A DNA stretch of 64,000 bases from Pelomyxa schiedti (Eukaryota; Evosea; Pelobiontida; Pelomyxidae), in the NCBI GenBank assembly GCA_020536535.1, contig JAHLWZ010000016.1:46811-110810 (forward strand), in the 5' to 3' direction. A program made the position numbers and the translations under genes. Below the pieces are notes generated by a model. It was given only the letters and a program-made list of their open reading frames with translations. It was not told the DNA's origin and searched no databases. Position 1 is the stretch's first letter. Each line of letters begins with the position of its first letter. Positions 24,311 through 34,238 of this stretch are shown here, in pieces.

Positions 24311-25326
24311 GGCTACCTACATAGAAGAGTGTGTGTTGCAGTTGTGTCAAGGTTGGAATATCGACGAATACTCATCCCATTTCTCATTGATTACTTAGAC
24401 CACAAAGAATTTTGTGTTACCAATACAAAGAAGAGGGCGCAAAAGGTATTGTCAACAATGCAACTTTTGTGTAACTCGTGCTCTAGATGCACCCTGGCGT
24501 TATGTGTTAAGTACGTTTCGTTTCAAGGGATAACTGAAGTCTTTCTCCATTTTAACATTTTTTACAGTTGAGCATGTCAGTTATGGCTGTAGTAGTGTTT
24601 TAACAGCAGCGAAGCTCGTACATACCCAGCTGGGGATAAATATTAATGAACAAACCGAAAAATTGCAGTTTCAGTTTTCCAAAGTTGCTGCCATTCCTCG
24701 GACTTCTGGTAAAATCCCGTGGTCTTACATTAGAGCTGATTGAACATTTACCAGTTGCTGCCTTACTCAATACGTACATGGACGTCTTCTTTCTTTTCGT
24801 TGAAGAGTCCATAATTACCAGTGCTCTACTCTCTACCGGTGACCTTTCCGAGATTCGCTTCTTTCCACACTCTGAGCTGAGAACTGCACTACCGTCACTA
24901 AAAAAAGCGCCAAGCTGTGACCAGCCAAGCACCGGTTCTCACGCCTTGGGCATGGAGCAACAAATTGAGAGCGAAGACGAAAACAGCGACGGCAGCCTAG
25001 AATCCGAGTCTGAGTCCGACTCAGAGTCATCCACGCCCGAGTCCTCGCCCCTCTCGCCCCTCGGGGCAGCCAACATACTCGGCAAGTCACCCCCGCTGTT
25101 TGCCGGGGGTGCCGCAATGCTAGCCACCAAAGCCGTTGCTGCGGTGGTGTCCCCACTCTCAGCCTCCCCACCATCACCACCCGCAAGCATCACACCACTA
25201 CACCCACACAACAAGAAACCCAAGAACACACCCACATCACTCACCACACCGACAACCAAGTTTGTGTGCACACTAGGCGTAGCACTTAGACAGCTCCTCT
25301 TTGAGAAGCTGGATACAATTTTGTAA
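24311..25326 (+). CDS. Hypothetical protein with acidic Ser-rich C-terminal region
   Basis: I do not recognise this protein. Joining short exons gives MATYIEECVLQLCQ, DHKEFCVTNTKKRAQK, then VEHVSYGCSSVLTAAKLVHT, INEQTEKLQFQFSKVAAIP. A 46-nt intron near 24712-24757 leads to VAALLNTYMDVFFLFVEES. The last exon runs into an acidic ESESESDSESSTPESSP tract and a Pro/Thr-rich region, and ends LGVALRQLLFEKLDTIL at 25326. The ATG at 24311 is a guess. The stretch might instead be 3' exons of the Sec7 gene, because only about 100 bp separate them and both have Thr/Pro-rich linkers. A stop codon in the Sec7 frame at 24206-24208 favours a separate gene. Confidence 0.45.
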
Positions 25327-25499
25327 AAGCTTATTATTTTGTTCTATGGGAAATTACGGGAATTTGTTGTGCAACAACCGGAAACTACGTTGAAATCGAA
25401 TAACAAGAAGAAGTGGGGATTAACATAAGATAACTCAACTGATGTCTTCTTAAACGGCCAAATGGGAAGCAAAAACGCAGAAAGAAATAAAGTTGCACA

Positions 25500-26850
25500 A
25501 TGTCAACAACGCTGTCAGAGCAAAGAGCCCTCACGCTTCCCTCCAAGGTAAGTCAACCTCATGTTTGCTTGTAATGGTTATAAACTCAAACCACCTCAGA
25601 CCTCGGAATATCCAAGTGCACAGAGCAGAGGGGAGTGTCACTTGCCGCTGGTGGCCCGGTTCGTTGTTGTAGTGACAGGAGCAAACAAAGGGCTGGGTCA
25701 TTCAGTGTGCTCAATACTGGCCAGGAGACCATGGGCATCAGAATTTGCTGGTTCGAACACCGGGTTGGATTCTCCCAGCGGAGCTCATTCTACCCTTCCT
25801 GATGTTGTTGTTGTGGTAATGGCTGCGCGTGACTCTGTTAGGAACTCTGCTGCCCGTGATGATATTGTGAGTGCTGGAGTGGCTGGAAGTGATGTGACCG
25901 TGGTGGCCGGGGATGGCACGGGAATGAGGGGTGTCAGTACCTTGTGTGCCAGTGGCAATCTTGATGCTGTGGGAAGCAGCGGTAACAGGCCAGTGATTGT
26001 GGTGATGGACTGCCTGACCATGGATGTGGGTGAGGAGTTGTCTGTAAAGCGCGGAGCCCAGATTGTGAGGGAGAGATGGGGCAGAGTTGACTTACTGATA
26101 AACAACGCCGCCATTGCTCCAAAGGATCCAGCAAATACCACTATTCTAGAAGTCTCTCCTCAGGTTTCCCTGAGTCAGATTTTCTTATTTTTTTACACAT
26201 CATCAACAGGCTGCTACGGATATTTTCCAGATAAACGTGCACGGTGTACTTAGTGTAATGGACGCTTTTATTCCAATTATGTCACATCCTAAGAGCTCCG
26301 GAAACGCACAGAGCGGAGGCTACACAATGCCTCATATTGTAAATGTATCAAGTAAAAGTGGAATCAGGGTTCTGGACAGGTCAAGCCAGGAAGTACAACA
26401 AAGAATTAAATCCGTTTCTGATATACCCTCAATCATTTCCCTGATGGACGAATATGTAAGTAGTATCTAGGTCATTTCCCGAGTTCTTATGCGCCTCAGA
26501 TTTCGCTCCTCAAGATTGGAAAGGAGCACACAGAAGCCCAAGGATGGGACACATATATCTATGGTGTATCAAAGGCATTTGTGACCATGGCAACAAAGAT
26601 ATATGCAAGAAAGCACCCCGAAGTGCTTGTTACATGCCTCCACCCAGGCACTTGTATGACTGATCTGATTCCAGTCTGCTGGTATCTTACACTGCAGTTC
26701 TATGGTACCTACACAATTTTTTTTTTTAGAAAGAGCTCACAGAGTACAGACGCCAACTTTGGGGCGAATGCCATACTTAAACAGGCCTTTTCGCGACCTG
26801 AACCAGGCTCTTTTTGTGATGAATTTGGAACCCCCTATCCCGGGTTCTAA
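25500..26850 (+). CDS. Short-chain dehydrogenase/reductase, carbonyl-reductase-like
   Basis: An NAD(P)-dependent SDR. Exon 1 is short (MSTTLSEQRALTLPSK) and is followed by an intron at about 25548-25620. The next exon has the Rossmann motif VVVVTGANKGLGHSV, then LLINNAAIAP, IFQINVHGVLSVM, the Ser-bearing VNVSSKSGIRVL, and the catalytic YxxxK (YGVSK, 26560-26574), then VTCLHPGTCMTDL. An insertion of about 60 residues between the first strand and the Asp-containing VVVMDCLTMD segment, rich in Gly/Ala/Val, is longer than usual. The late TDANFGANAILKQ and the end CDEFGTPYPGF resemble the C-terminus of carbonyl reductase 1-like proteins, where an unspecified carbonyl substrate is reduced. The last intron (about 26671-26730) is placed by continuity only. 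The substrate cannot be read from the sequence. Confidence 0.85.
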
Positions 26851-26869
26851 GAGTCACTCACCATGTAAA

Positions 26870-26875
26870 AATAAA
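26870..26875 (+). promoter_or_regulatory. Candidate polyadenylation signal of the SDR gene
   Basis: An AATAAA hexamer lies 20 bases after the TAA stop at 26848-26850. The position fits a compact 3' UTR. No cleavage site can be seen. Confidence 0.35.
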
Positions 26876-27006
26876 TGATTATGGAGAAAAGAGAAAATAT
26901 TGCCCGTCACTACCTCACAGAGCCCATTGCGCAACATCAACAAAGGACCATCAATTGACAATCATCACCCAACTTTCGAAGAAAATAACGATTCATTTTT
27001 GATCAC

Positions 27007-27948
27007 ATGGACGCGCGAGGTGACTTCAGTACCGGTACGGCTAGTCCAAACGACGACGCATTCAAAGTGTCTATTTTAGCACGAGATCAAATGATTCAGT
27101 TGCTATTCGGGCAGTGGTCGTCATCGCCAGCCCCTCCTCTCGGCGAGACCACACACGAAACGTAGAGACAATACATCGGCGTCCCACAATGGCCCGGCTT
27201 GGTGGAGACCCAAGTCAAAAATGGGGCTCGTGTCTGCACACCACCACCGTCACTCCAACCACAGGCCCTGGGCGTTTCGTCCGTCGTGTCTCTTTGACTG
27301 CCGTTCCGCCGACTACGGTCGGTGCTACTTGTGGATGTTGACTGATAGCGTCTTGGCCGAGTATGTGGGTGATCTGGCCCGAGAGGAGGGTCTTGGTCGG
27401 ATTTGCCGGCGAGCCCAGCGAAATGAGCTGGGACGACGAGTCGCCTGAGTACCTGTTCTTCAGTGTGAGTCCCACTCTGGGCATAGTCCATGAGCCTGCG
27501 AAGGTGCCGTGGTGGGACAAGAATTGCTTCGGGTGGCTTGGTGGAAACAGGTTCATGGTGAAAGTATCAAATCCAGCAGTTGCTTTCCTCTGCTCCTTCA
27601 CCAACATTCTCACTAATGGCTGAGGAGTCATCCTGCTTTCCAAGTGCCCATGCGGGTCAAGTTCACCACTTTGTTCCAGGATCAATGGTTGCTGGTGGCT
27701 GTGGAATTATCGTTTCAAGCGCTCTCTCCATGCACTCAGTGCAACCGGGCCAAAGAGGAGTCACACTCTTTAAAACAAAAGATCCGGCAGCAGCTAACTT
27801 CTGTAGTCCAAGGGTTCAGATGTACCACCAATTCATTGATGCAATAACAGGCACACTCATTTTCACAATGAACCAAAAAAGGATGGACAAAGCTCTCCTT
27901 CCAATATACGCCAAGGCAGTTCCCTTCCACTCCCCTTTATGTGATTGA
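27007..27948 (+). pseudogene. Degenerate, internally deleted copy of the adjacent gene family
   Basis: This stretch aligns end to end with the intact gene at 28231-29919 but is broken. The N-terminus (KVSILARDQMIQLLFGQ) matches LHLGTAARSQILQLLFAQ and then meets TAG at about 27163. Similarity resumes in other frames (SVLAEYVG against SVLVDYIG). A loss of about 10 nt near 27368-27378 shifts frame before WVIWPERRVLVGF. PEYLFFSVSPTLGIVHEP and GWLGGNRF follow. Then about 650 bp present in the intact copy are missing: the text jumps from the GNRF codons (about 27552) to sequence matching 29542 onwards. The end (ESSCFP, HFVPGSMVAGGCGIIVSS, FIDAITGTLIFTMNQ) is well preserved. It might still be spliced into a short protein, but frame breaks plus a large deletion favour a pseudogene. 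Confidence 0.65.
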
Positions 27949-28230
27949 GCTCCATCCAATTTGTATTGTATTTCGATCACTAAACAGAACATATCCTACC
28001 AGCAGCTTAGCCTTAGATGGCGAGCAGAAGTTGAGAGTTTGAGCAAAAATAACTGCAAACCCATTGTGCCGAGGTAGATTGGGTGGTGCTGGGGATGGTT
28101 GTTGTTTTCCTTGGTAGTAAGTAGGGGAGTAAGACCCCTGCAGATTCGCCATTTCCCAGAAATCCATCCAGTGATCACTCGCAACACCGCAGTTTTCCAC
28201 GAGCATCGTGCTGCGTATTGCCTGTCGTGC

Positions 28231-28341
28231 ATGCTTCCGAAAAAACACCCCAACGAAGAGGTGACATTACATTTGGGCACCGCTGCACGCAGCCAGATTC
28301 TTCAGTTGCTCTTTGCCCAGTCGTGCCCCCGCGCCATCGCT

Positions 28342-28397
<56 letters not shown>

Positions 28398-29919
28398 ACA
28401 ACACCCGCCACCCCCCACAACAAAACAAATAGACAGAAACAACAGACCCCGCCGGCTCCCTACCAGTACAAAGTGGTGGGCCCCACGTGCGCGGCCGCTC
28501 AAAATTCACTCCAGATGCCATATCTCGTCACGTGCGCGACACCTGTTCGTGACTGGGACCAGCTCGTCATCGCCAGTGAATAACCAGAATTGGGACGGCT
28601 CTCGCAGCACTGGTGGTTGCTATATCTCGCTGTTGCCTCACAGTGTATTGGTTGATTACATTGGGAAGATGTGGGTGATGCGGCCTGAGAGGAACGTTCT
28701 GGTCGAATTCAACTGCAATCCAACCGACACAGGTCCGCGCGAATACACTCGATGCGAATACAGGTTCTTCAGTGTGAGCCCAACCCTGGGGATTGTGCAC
28801 GAGCCCGTGCAAGTTGTGCCGATAGATAGTTGCATTGGGTGGCTTGGTGGAAACAGGTTCCTGGAGATAGATGGTGACGAGAATGAAGTTACCGTGACTG
28901 AGGTGACAAAAATAGAAACCCAGAAGCCGTACAACGTCTCGCACATAAAATACGTGGATTCTTGCATCTCCATATTAAGTGCAAGGGGAACACAGGCATG
29001 CTGCAACAAGAAGTGGGTTGTTGTTGCTGGAACAGAATTCCACACCAAAGAGACTGGGTTGTTTGTTTACAAAGTTGAAAACGCACAAGTGGGACCTTGC
29101 TGCAGAGTGACCAAGTATCCGTGGATTGATTCTGTGATGTCACTCAGGTTTTTTGGTTCTTCTGAATATGACTTTGAGTCTGATGTTGTCGAGGCAATTG
29201 TACGGGATGGCGACAACAGTAAATTGTGGAAAATTTTTCACATCAGCATTGAAAGTGAAAGTGACAGTATATCCACCACCCTCAGAGTTATCAGTGAGTG
29301 CAAACTTCCAAGAAAAATCCCAGAGCGCCTCATTTACCGGTCTGACTCCATGTATTACTTGCTGTTGCCTGAGAGTTGCCCCTTGGCCATAAAGGTGCTG
29401 ATTTTGAACACGGGTGCCGTCATCACATTGCTTGAATGGTGGCCAACAAGGTTTGATTTTGACTTGAGGACTGTTGATGGGTCACACCTCTGTGTGCTAA
29501 ACAGTGATTGCTCTGTTGCATCAGTTTATTCTCTCCCGGAATTGCTTTCCTCTGCCTCTTCTTCAACCCCATCCTCACCAACTGCCATTGAATCATCCTG
29601 CTTTCCAAATGCCCCAGCATCCAAAGTTCACCAGTTTGTTCCCGGATCAGCGGTTGCCAGTGGTTGCGGACTTATCATTGCAAGTTCACTCTCCATGCAC
29701 ACCAGGAGGCACACAATACGGCCGGTATCGATGCGCGACCCAGAGTTCAAAATGGAGCACAAATTCATTGACGCCACAACAGGTGTGCTTATTTTCACAA
29801 TGAGTCAAGGCAGTGCTGAGGATGCTCTCCTCCCAACCGCCATCAAGGCCGTCCCTTTCACCTCTCCTTTCTGTGCGTCTCAGGTTCGGGTACCTGACCG
29901 AGATAGATCGGTTGAGTAG
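28231..29919 (+). CDS. Unrecognised protein with polyglutamine tract (tandem family member)
   Basis: An intronless open frame of about 562 codons from the ATG at 28231. The frame is open further upstream to 28099, but the neighbouring degenerate copy starts at the position equivalent to 28231. Order: an N-terminal helix-like segment AARSQILQLLFAQ, a polyGln run of about 20, a His/Pro stretch, then a folded-looking remainder: LLPHSVLVDYIGKMWVMRPE, YRFFSVSPTLGIVHEP, GCIGWLGG-like GWLGGNRFLEI, IVRDGDNSKLWKIFHIS, VHQFVPGSAVASGCGLIIAS and FIDATTGVLIFTMSQ. Repeated short beta-like strands with W/G/D spacing suggest a propeller-like fold, which is inference only. No signal peptide or membrane segment is evident. 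I do not know the family or a function. Lack of introns is unusual for this window. Confidence 0.7.
28342..28401 (+). repeat. CAG/CAA repeat encoding polyglutamine
   Basis: About 20 Gln codons, mostly alternating CAG and CAA, within the open frame starting at 28231. The degenerate upstream copy lacks this tract, so it arose or expanded after duplication, or was lost there. Confidence 0.95.
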
Positions 29920-30255
29920 TGCTTCACTCTGAAAGCCTGTGAGAATTACAGAGCCAAAAAGGTCCTGCATCTGAAATCTGGTATCTTGAACATTTGCAAT
30001 TAAGATCGCCCTGTAAGTATTTGTGCAAAAAGATGTCACGTGGCCACTTATTTTTTTTTCTCGTTCGATTGGCTCCCCAAAAAAATCCCCTACTGAGAAC
30101 GTTCTAAGTCAATTTGGTATTTTTGGAATAAAAGGAGAAAAAATTAAAAAACTGCCATCACTTTATTTTGTTATAACAACGACCAGAATCCAATCGGCGG
30201 CAACAGCTCCGTAAAAGCGATCCGCAAACAACCGAAAGATCGATCCCCAAGGCAA
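29920..30255. other. Intergenic region upstream of the bZIP gene
   Basis: A 336-bp gap between two same-strand genes. It is AT-rich with short T and A runs (30050-30060, 30140-30150), consistent with the 3' end of one gene and promoter plus 5' leader of the next. I see no open frame or named motif. Confidence 0.5.
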
Positions 30256-32436
30256 ATGGCCCAGATCTACGAACCGTGTTTGTTTAACGAGGAGGTTTTT
30301 GCGCCGGAGCCGTGCGACGACTGGAGTTCCACACTGCCATTAGCACCAAACGTCTTTGATCTCGAGATCCCGCCTCCTTCGCCCATTCTCCCTCCTCAAA
30401 TTCCGACCCAGCCCATCGTGAACAGATGCTCCTCGCCCTTTTCGCTTTCGTTGTACCAGCAGCACTCACTCGAGTTCGTGCGCGCACCACTCATGCAAAC
30501 TCAAAATTACCACGCTCCCGCTCCTTTCTACAACCCACCGTCGCCAACGACGCCACCGCCGGCGCTTCCTTTGCCGTTGTCGTCATTGCCTTTACCTTTG
30601 AACCCTCTGAGTCCCTCGGGACTGGCGCTCCCTCTGTGTGATCCTTCCAGCAACGCTCCTGTGGACCAATTCTATTTCGAGCCTCCTTCGCAGAGTAGCA
30701 CCTATTCCACTGGTTCATTGTCCCCAACCTCGTCGTCGTCTTCATGTGTCTCTTCTCCACTTCATGCGGCGTCAGGCAGCTCTTCTGATGACTCTGTCAC
30801 TCCTCCACCATCAAATCCTTCTGTGACGGTAACAGTCCCACAACCACCCCCTCCTACTCCAGTGGAATTGCCCCTCTTCCTTGAGTCGGCTGTGACGTGC
30901 ACAGATTCTGCTGTTGCACTTCAACCGGCTGATCAAGAGGCTCCAAAGCAGGAAGGACGAAAGCGCAGAAGATGTAATGACATACAAATAATTTCCTTCA
31001 CGTGTCTTTTGTAGTAACAACTTTTTAGGTGCCAGTCACAAGAAGGGAGACCGTAGCGTTGTGAGCACCCCTACAACGATAACTCCCCCTCCTCCATCTG
31101 CACCCCCAACTCCTGTGAGTACGCCTATAGCCCCTCCAGTTGGTGGTGTTAAACTCCCACGGTCTACATTGTTGAAAATGTCTTCGTGTGATATCCAGGA
31201 ATATGCGCGCTCTGTCACATCTGCCAGGGTGCTAACGACAGATGAAGTTCGTGATCTGAAAAAGCAAAAACGGTACTGAGTTTCCTTCAACCCTCAGTTC
31301 TAATGTGATGAAATTCAGTCTTGTGCGAAACAGAGAATCTGCCCAACTTTCCAGGCAGAGAAAACGGGAGCAGATTGAACACCTTGAAGAAATTGTGCGG
31401 AACCTTACGCATGATAATGACACCTTGAAAAAAGTTGCTTCTGACCTCCGAACACAAATGGCTACCATACAGTACATTTCCTTCTCCGCTATTTCTTTTC
31501 TTATTCCCATCAAGAGCTGAAAATGCACACTTGAAGAAACAGATTCTTGACATGGAGTCTCGCAATACACCTCATGTGCATGCCCCTACAACGACCCCCC
31601 ACCCACCCCTGCCTATATCATCCAAGAGGATTAAAGTAACTGGTCTTGCATTCATGGTAGCTTTCTACTGGATCCTTTTTAATACCTAACCATTCTTAGT
31701 TAGTTCTCTTTGTGTTTGGAATGGGGGTTTCAATGTACTGGCCACGTTTTGAAGTACCTCGCTTGGAACTTCCTGTAGAAAGTGGAACATCCCTGCAACC
31801 GATAATGAATAGTTTTGCGCATTCGAACACGCCTCGGGTATCCAGGGTACTGATGGAAGCAGTAATGGAAGGAGTATGGCTCTTTAACTTTTTAAGGAAA
31901 ACTGATCATGAATAGGATACAACACCTATTATTGAAGAACTGACAAATGACTTTGATGCTCAAATACTTCCCGTCATATCAGCCCCTCCTCTTCTTTCTG
32001 CGGAAACTGAGAAAACTGCTGATAACTTACTCGTTCTCAGCAACCCCGAACCACAAATTCCACCCATGGGAGATGCACAGGAGGACGCAGCACCCTTGAA
32101 ACTCCCAGAAATATCTCCTTCCCCTTTGGTATGGCTTCTCACTGCCCACTCACCTTCTAACTCCTCACAAAACAGCCCTCTGATCCCAACTGGGCACCCA
32201 AGAACATGACCTACCTAGTTGCCGAGAACATCCTGCGGCTTGACCCCGCGTGGTCCACACCCAACGTGCTGTTTGGCGACGACCCCTCATTCGCGCTGCT
32301 GGTGCCGTACAGCAGCCTGAACAGAATGAACGACTCTACGTCCTTGGGCAGCAATGACCTTGTGGAAGTCATGTGCACAGTAGTCGGTGTCAGTGTACTA
32401 CCGCAACACTGCCTGCCCAGCCAGGCCTCAGTCTGA
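30256..32436 (+). CDS. Membrane-anchored bZIP transcription factor, ATF6-like
   Basis: Exon 1 (ATG 30256) encodes an acidic and Pro/Ser-rich N-terminus of activation-domain type. After an intron at about 30975-31027 come Pro-rich sequence and VLTTDEVRDLKKQKR, joined across a short intron to the basic region LVRNRESAQLSRQRKREQ (N-x7-R present) and a leucine-zipper-like coiled coil (IEHLEEIVRNLTHDNDTLKK, then AENAHLKKQILDME). Downstream, KVTGLAFM joins LVLFVFGMGVSMYW across an intron to form one hydrophobic segment of about 18 residues, i.e. a membrane anchor, followed by roughly 200 residues. This order (activation, bZIP, membrane span, lumenal tail) is that of ATF6/CREB3 and plant bZIP17/28, released by site-1/site-2 proteases during ER stress. 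An RVLM sequence after the span fits a site-1 protease consensus (inference). End ASV at 32436. Confidence 0.8.
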
Positions 32437-32557
32437 TCATGAGACTGAAATTTGTTTGGTGTTGTGTCTATGTAAATTTGTGTTTTTTTTTTCCCCCATG
32501 TTGCAGAGACCACAGTAAAAGTAAAATTATTATTTGCCTTTCTAGTCTTTCTATTGT

Positions 32558-33370
32558 CTACAATTCGTCGTGTAGAACGCCTTGACGGCGGAGTTTGTCA
32601 ATAGCGGACTCGGTGATAGTCCAGCCCAATGAAGTGTGTGTTGGGTACCTACTAGCAACCAACCTCTCAGCACTGTGTGCGAGTAGTGTGGGTAGAACGT
32701 GCACGCGAACGTGTAACTGCTGGCTCCATAGTGTCCTTGGAGAAGATTCAGAGGTACGTGGGTGGTCAGGTGTCTCGGCGTCGGTCTGGGAAAGGAGACT
32801 ACTGGATTGTGGGAAAGAGGCTTGCTTTACGGCGTTGGAATTGGAGCCACATATGCACAGGCATTTCTCTCGCAAAGATACTGCCTTTGCGAAGGACAGA
32901 TTCTCGTTTGTGATGGTCATGATACGGGATGTTTTGTCAATTACAGTTTTCTCTAGCTGGAAGTACGTAATGTTACTCCCACGACATGCAGGGGAGTTCC
33001 CGTCACTCTCCCCTTGCTGATCTCTGCTTTTGTCTTTTTTGGAAAACAGTGCTCTAGTTATGAACCTGTGCTTTGTCACTAAGAGCTGTGAGACCAAAAA
33101 TGCATACGCAGGCAGTCTTGTATTCAAGGAACAAGTCAAGAGCCGACTGAAACTCAGCACATTTCCAGTAGGATCCAGTCCCCGCGACAAGAAATCAACG
33201 CGGACAATGTCCGGCCTCAAAGGACATGGGTACCGCAGTGACGCGTGCGCGACAACAACCGACTCCCATCTGTGCTCAAAAATATGACTCACTCTGCTCG
33301 TGCCACCTCGTGTGTTCGATGACGCTGATGCCTCCTCCGCTTTTTTTGTTTTTTTGTGTGAGTGCCACAT
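32558..33370 (-). CDS. PRELI/MSF1-domain protein (Ups/PRELID-like)
   Basis: PRELI proteins carry phosphatidic acid or phosphatidylserine across the mitochondrial intermembrane space with small TRIAP/Mdm35 partners. Segments match the domain in order: VSHIFEHRWESVVVAH, RYPCPLRPDIVRVDFLSRGL, DPTGNVLSFSRLLTC, then TYFQLEKTVIDKTSRIMTIT, NENLSFAKAVSLREKC, and the C-terminal helix LGWTITESAIDKLRRQGVLH. The minus frame stays open across the whole region, so any introns (likely near 33040-33100 and 32640-32760) have lengths divisible by three and lack stops. I chose the ATG at 33370 (MWHSHKK); the domain usually begins closer to its start, so a different first exon is possible. It converges on the bZIP gene (121 bp) and diverges from the next gene. 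Confidence 0.78.
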   Translation of the reverse strand: MWHSHKKTKKAEEASASSNTRGGTSRVSHIFEHRWESVVVAHASLRYPCPLRPDIVRVDFLSRGLDPTGNVLSFSRLLTCSLNTRLPAYAFLVSQLLVTKHRFITRALFSKKDKSRDQQGESDGNSPACRGSNITYFQLEKTVIDKTSRIMTITNENLSFAKAVSLREKCLCICGSNSNAVKQASFPQSSSLLSQTDAETPDHPRTSESSPRTLWSQQLHVRVHVLPTLLAHSAERLVASRYPTHTSLGWTITESAIDKLRRQGVLHDEL

Positions 33371-33523
33371 CTTTTTGCCAGAGAAAAGGAAAAAAAAAAG
33401 CGAAGAGATTGGCAGCTCAATTTCGTCGAAGGCATTGCAGGGAACTACTGCCACGGCGTCCAGAACATTGCAAATATGAAATAACTTCTACGGTAATAAT
33501 AATAAAAACCTGACAAGACCGCA

Positions 33524-34179
33524 ATGGAGGACAAAGATTGGAGATATGCACGTGCTGCCAGGTTGAGATCAGCCAACACAGTTATTCAGGATACTAACAT
33601 AACTTGAGATTTGCGTATGTCGGCACTTGTGCATCTGATGGCCCACACGTGCGTGCTATGTGCATTCTAAGTGCCAACGACAAGATACGGGATGGCAAAA
33701 TCTGGTAAATCTACGTTACAATTCGAGTCTCACACTGAGAAGGTTCCTCACATACAAAGACTCAGGAAAAGTGAAACAGATATCTGGAAATCCCAGTTAT
33801 CGTGTAGTGTGTGTTGCCTTTTGCTGACTATGAATATGCACAATAGAGACCTGTCTCTACATGTGGGTCCACGAATGCCCATCCCAGAATCTGCAGTACG
33901 CAAATGTAAATCACGTGTTCCACTCAAATAACGCGACTCAGCACAGCGCAGCTTCGCGTCGATGGCTTGGCAGAGATAGTGAACGACGCATCAATAAAGC
34001 GCAAGTTGTGGAACGAGGGTCTCCGCAGATTCATCCCCGACGGTACCGACGGTGCGTCGCCACGCAATTTGTGTTTCACTTAATTGCTGCCAGACGACCA
34101 AGTAGTTTGCATTGCCGTTACTCCCGAGAAAGTCGAGTTCACGGACCCAGCCATTCTATCCCTTCGACCAAAACTGTAA
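33524..34179 (+). CDS. Pyridoxamine 5'-phosphate oxidase-like FMN-binding protein
   Basis: Exons join as MEDKDWRYARAAR, FAYVGTCASDGPHVRAMCIL (after a 48-nt intron), KDSGKVKQISGNPSYRVVCV, RVDGLAEIVNDASIKRKLWN, EGLRRFIPDGTDD, then QVVCIAVTPEKVEFTDPAIL ending LRPKL. This is the split-barrel flavin fold of the general stress protein 26 group, common in bacteria and found in some fungi and protists. Members bind FMN or related flavins; the physiological substrate is usually unknown. The IPDGTDD join (GATG|AC across an intron ending at about 34095) is clean. The gene is only about 70-150 bp downstream of the divergent PRELI gene start. Family confidence is good; the first exon is short and hence less sure. 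Confidence 0.75.
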
Positions 34180-34238
34180 TCAAAGTTCTATTACTGCAGT
34201 TGCAATTTATTTGTTCGCCTCGTTAATTACCCCCGACC

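Noticed and set aside
24687-24740. 25-nt intron in the hypothetical gene
   Set aside because: A 46-nt intron (about 24712-24757) ending TACCAG joins the same frames with a usual length, so the mini-intron is unnecessary.
25785-26141. Minus-strand frame of 118 codons
   Set aside because: Antisense to the SDR coding exon with clear TGANKGLG and NNAA motifs.
28267-28521. Minus-strand polyleucine and plus-frame Ala/Thr repeats
   Set aside because: Other-frame readings of the CAG/CAA tract inside the intact + strand gene.
32595-33020. + strand open frame of 141 codons opposite the PRELI gene
   Set aside because: The minus strand gives a coherent PRELI domain; the + frame matches nothing.
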